Source of the DNA: JAFDZV01 sp966128725
GTDB lineage: Bacteria > Bacteroidota > Ignavibacteria > OLB7
DNA: 41,733 nucleotides
Assembly: GCA_966128725.1 (NCBI GenBank)
Contig: CBHYLN010000034.1
Span: 1-41,733 of the forward strand
Direction: 5' to 3'
How positions within the stretch are numbered: position 1 is the stretch's first letter; the number at the start of each line of letters is the position of its first letter. Positions 41,472 to 41,733 of this stretch are shown here, one piece after another. The notes under the pieces are model-generated. The model saw nothing but the letters and a program-made list of their open reading frames with translations, searched no databases and was not told the origin of the DNA. The position numbers were made by a program, and so were the translations under genes.

Positions 41472-41733
41472 GGCAGTAGATGATTTGCGTGGGACGAGAT
41501 CAGAGTGGAATGAATACGTCGACCAGTGTGCGCCGCCGACGGGAAGAGCGTTTCATAACAGCGTCTCAAATTAGGTGCCGCGGGTACGACTGCAAAACAC
41601 GAAACTGGTGTAGCAGGGTCGGGGTTGCTGCGTAGCGATGCGGGCGGAGTGAATGGTGCCGTGAGGCGGCCTGGTGGCATGGCGGACCGGGCCGCCCGGC
41701 TCCGCGTCGGAGACCCGCTGAGCTCGGACACCG
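41472..41733. other. Upstream region of the large TPR/transglutaminase gene
   Basis: No gene is supported here; the one open frame crossing it on the minus strand reads as low-information Ser/Pro/Arg sequence. It contains the promoter at 41567-41596 and a roughly 90-nt leader. The last 130 bp show nothing I can name. Confidence 0.5.
41567..41596 (-). promoter_or_regulatory. Bacteroidota-type promoter
   Basis: On the minus strand TTTG (41593-41596) is followed after 19 bp by TAATTTG (41567-41573), one T short of the full TAnnTTTG. The spacing equals the Bacteroidota optimum. It would give a leader of about 90 nt for the large TPR/transglutaminase gene. Confidence 0.55.

Noticed and set aside
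38487..41483. A 998-codon plus-strand open frame opposite the TPR/transglutaminase gene
   Set aside because: It is the antisense shadow of a GC-rich gene: His/Arg/Val-rich translation, no signal or domain, and the minus strand shows clear families. The same applies to 3826-5829 (-).
41378..41731. Minus-strand open frame at the right edge of the window
   Set aside because: It overlaps the start of the large TPR gene in another frame, spans the promoter, and has no recognisable protein features.

Overview
The window is a chromosomal segment of a GC-rich bacterium from the Bacteroidota/Chlorobiota side of the tree, possibly a Kapabacteria-like lineage. The evidence is two secreted proteins with type IX secretion (T9SS) C-terminal sorting domains, a TonB-dependent receptor with a DUF4249 lipoprotein, a DUF3857/transglutaminase protein, and several promoters of the Bacteroidota type (-33 TTTG or TTG, -7 TAnnTTTG). 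The lineage is inferred from gene content only; no rRNA is present.

Layout. 1-5922 (+): end of tldD, tldE, an MFS transporter, and a large T9SS-exported lectin/Ig-repeat/cohesin-like protein. 6023-18757 (-): TonB receptor plus DUF4249 lipoprotein, an alpha/beta hydrolase overlapping a GT2 glycosyltransferase, an initiator tRNA with a clear promoter, ftsY, pgsA, an overlapping pair of M16 peptidases, a YggS-like PLP protein, and a secreted VCBS-like/CBM9-like protein. 19065-23311 (+): lnt, a lipoprotein of unknown function carrying a 30-bp perfect palindrome inside its reading frame, a strong terminator, and a GT9 heptosyltransferase-like gene. 23506-24920: a very small T9SS-sorting-domain protein (-) and about 1 kb without a credible gene. 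24921-33627 (+): an AT-hook protein with ten near-identical hooks, holA, mazG, carA, a thiolase, an ABC-type ATPase overlapping a PIN-like nuclease, and 3-hydroxybutyryl-CoA dehydrogenase. 33759-41471: a GT39-like membrane protein (-), an M20 amidohydrolase and a small secreted protein (+), a DUF1579 protein and a 1255-residue TPR/DUF3857/transglutaminase protein (-).

Most genes are housekeeping: protein targeting (ftsY), phospholipid and lipoprotein maturation (pgsA, lnt), replication (holA), nucleotide hygiene (mazG), pyrimidine/arginine precursor supply (carA), and C4 acyl-CoA metabolism (thiolase, hbd). The strongest candidates for something undescribed are (i) the ATPase-PIN two-gene cassette at 30773-32661, which has lower GC than its flanks and sits between two genes of one pathway, so it looks like an acquired defence or toxin module; (ii) the HMGA-like ten-hook protein at 24921-25976, with an unrecognised N-terminal domain and an A/T-rich upstream region; and (iii) palindromes with CATGCC/GGCATG arms, found between genes and once in frame within a gene.
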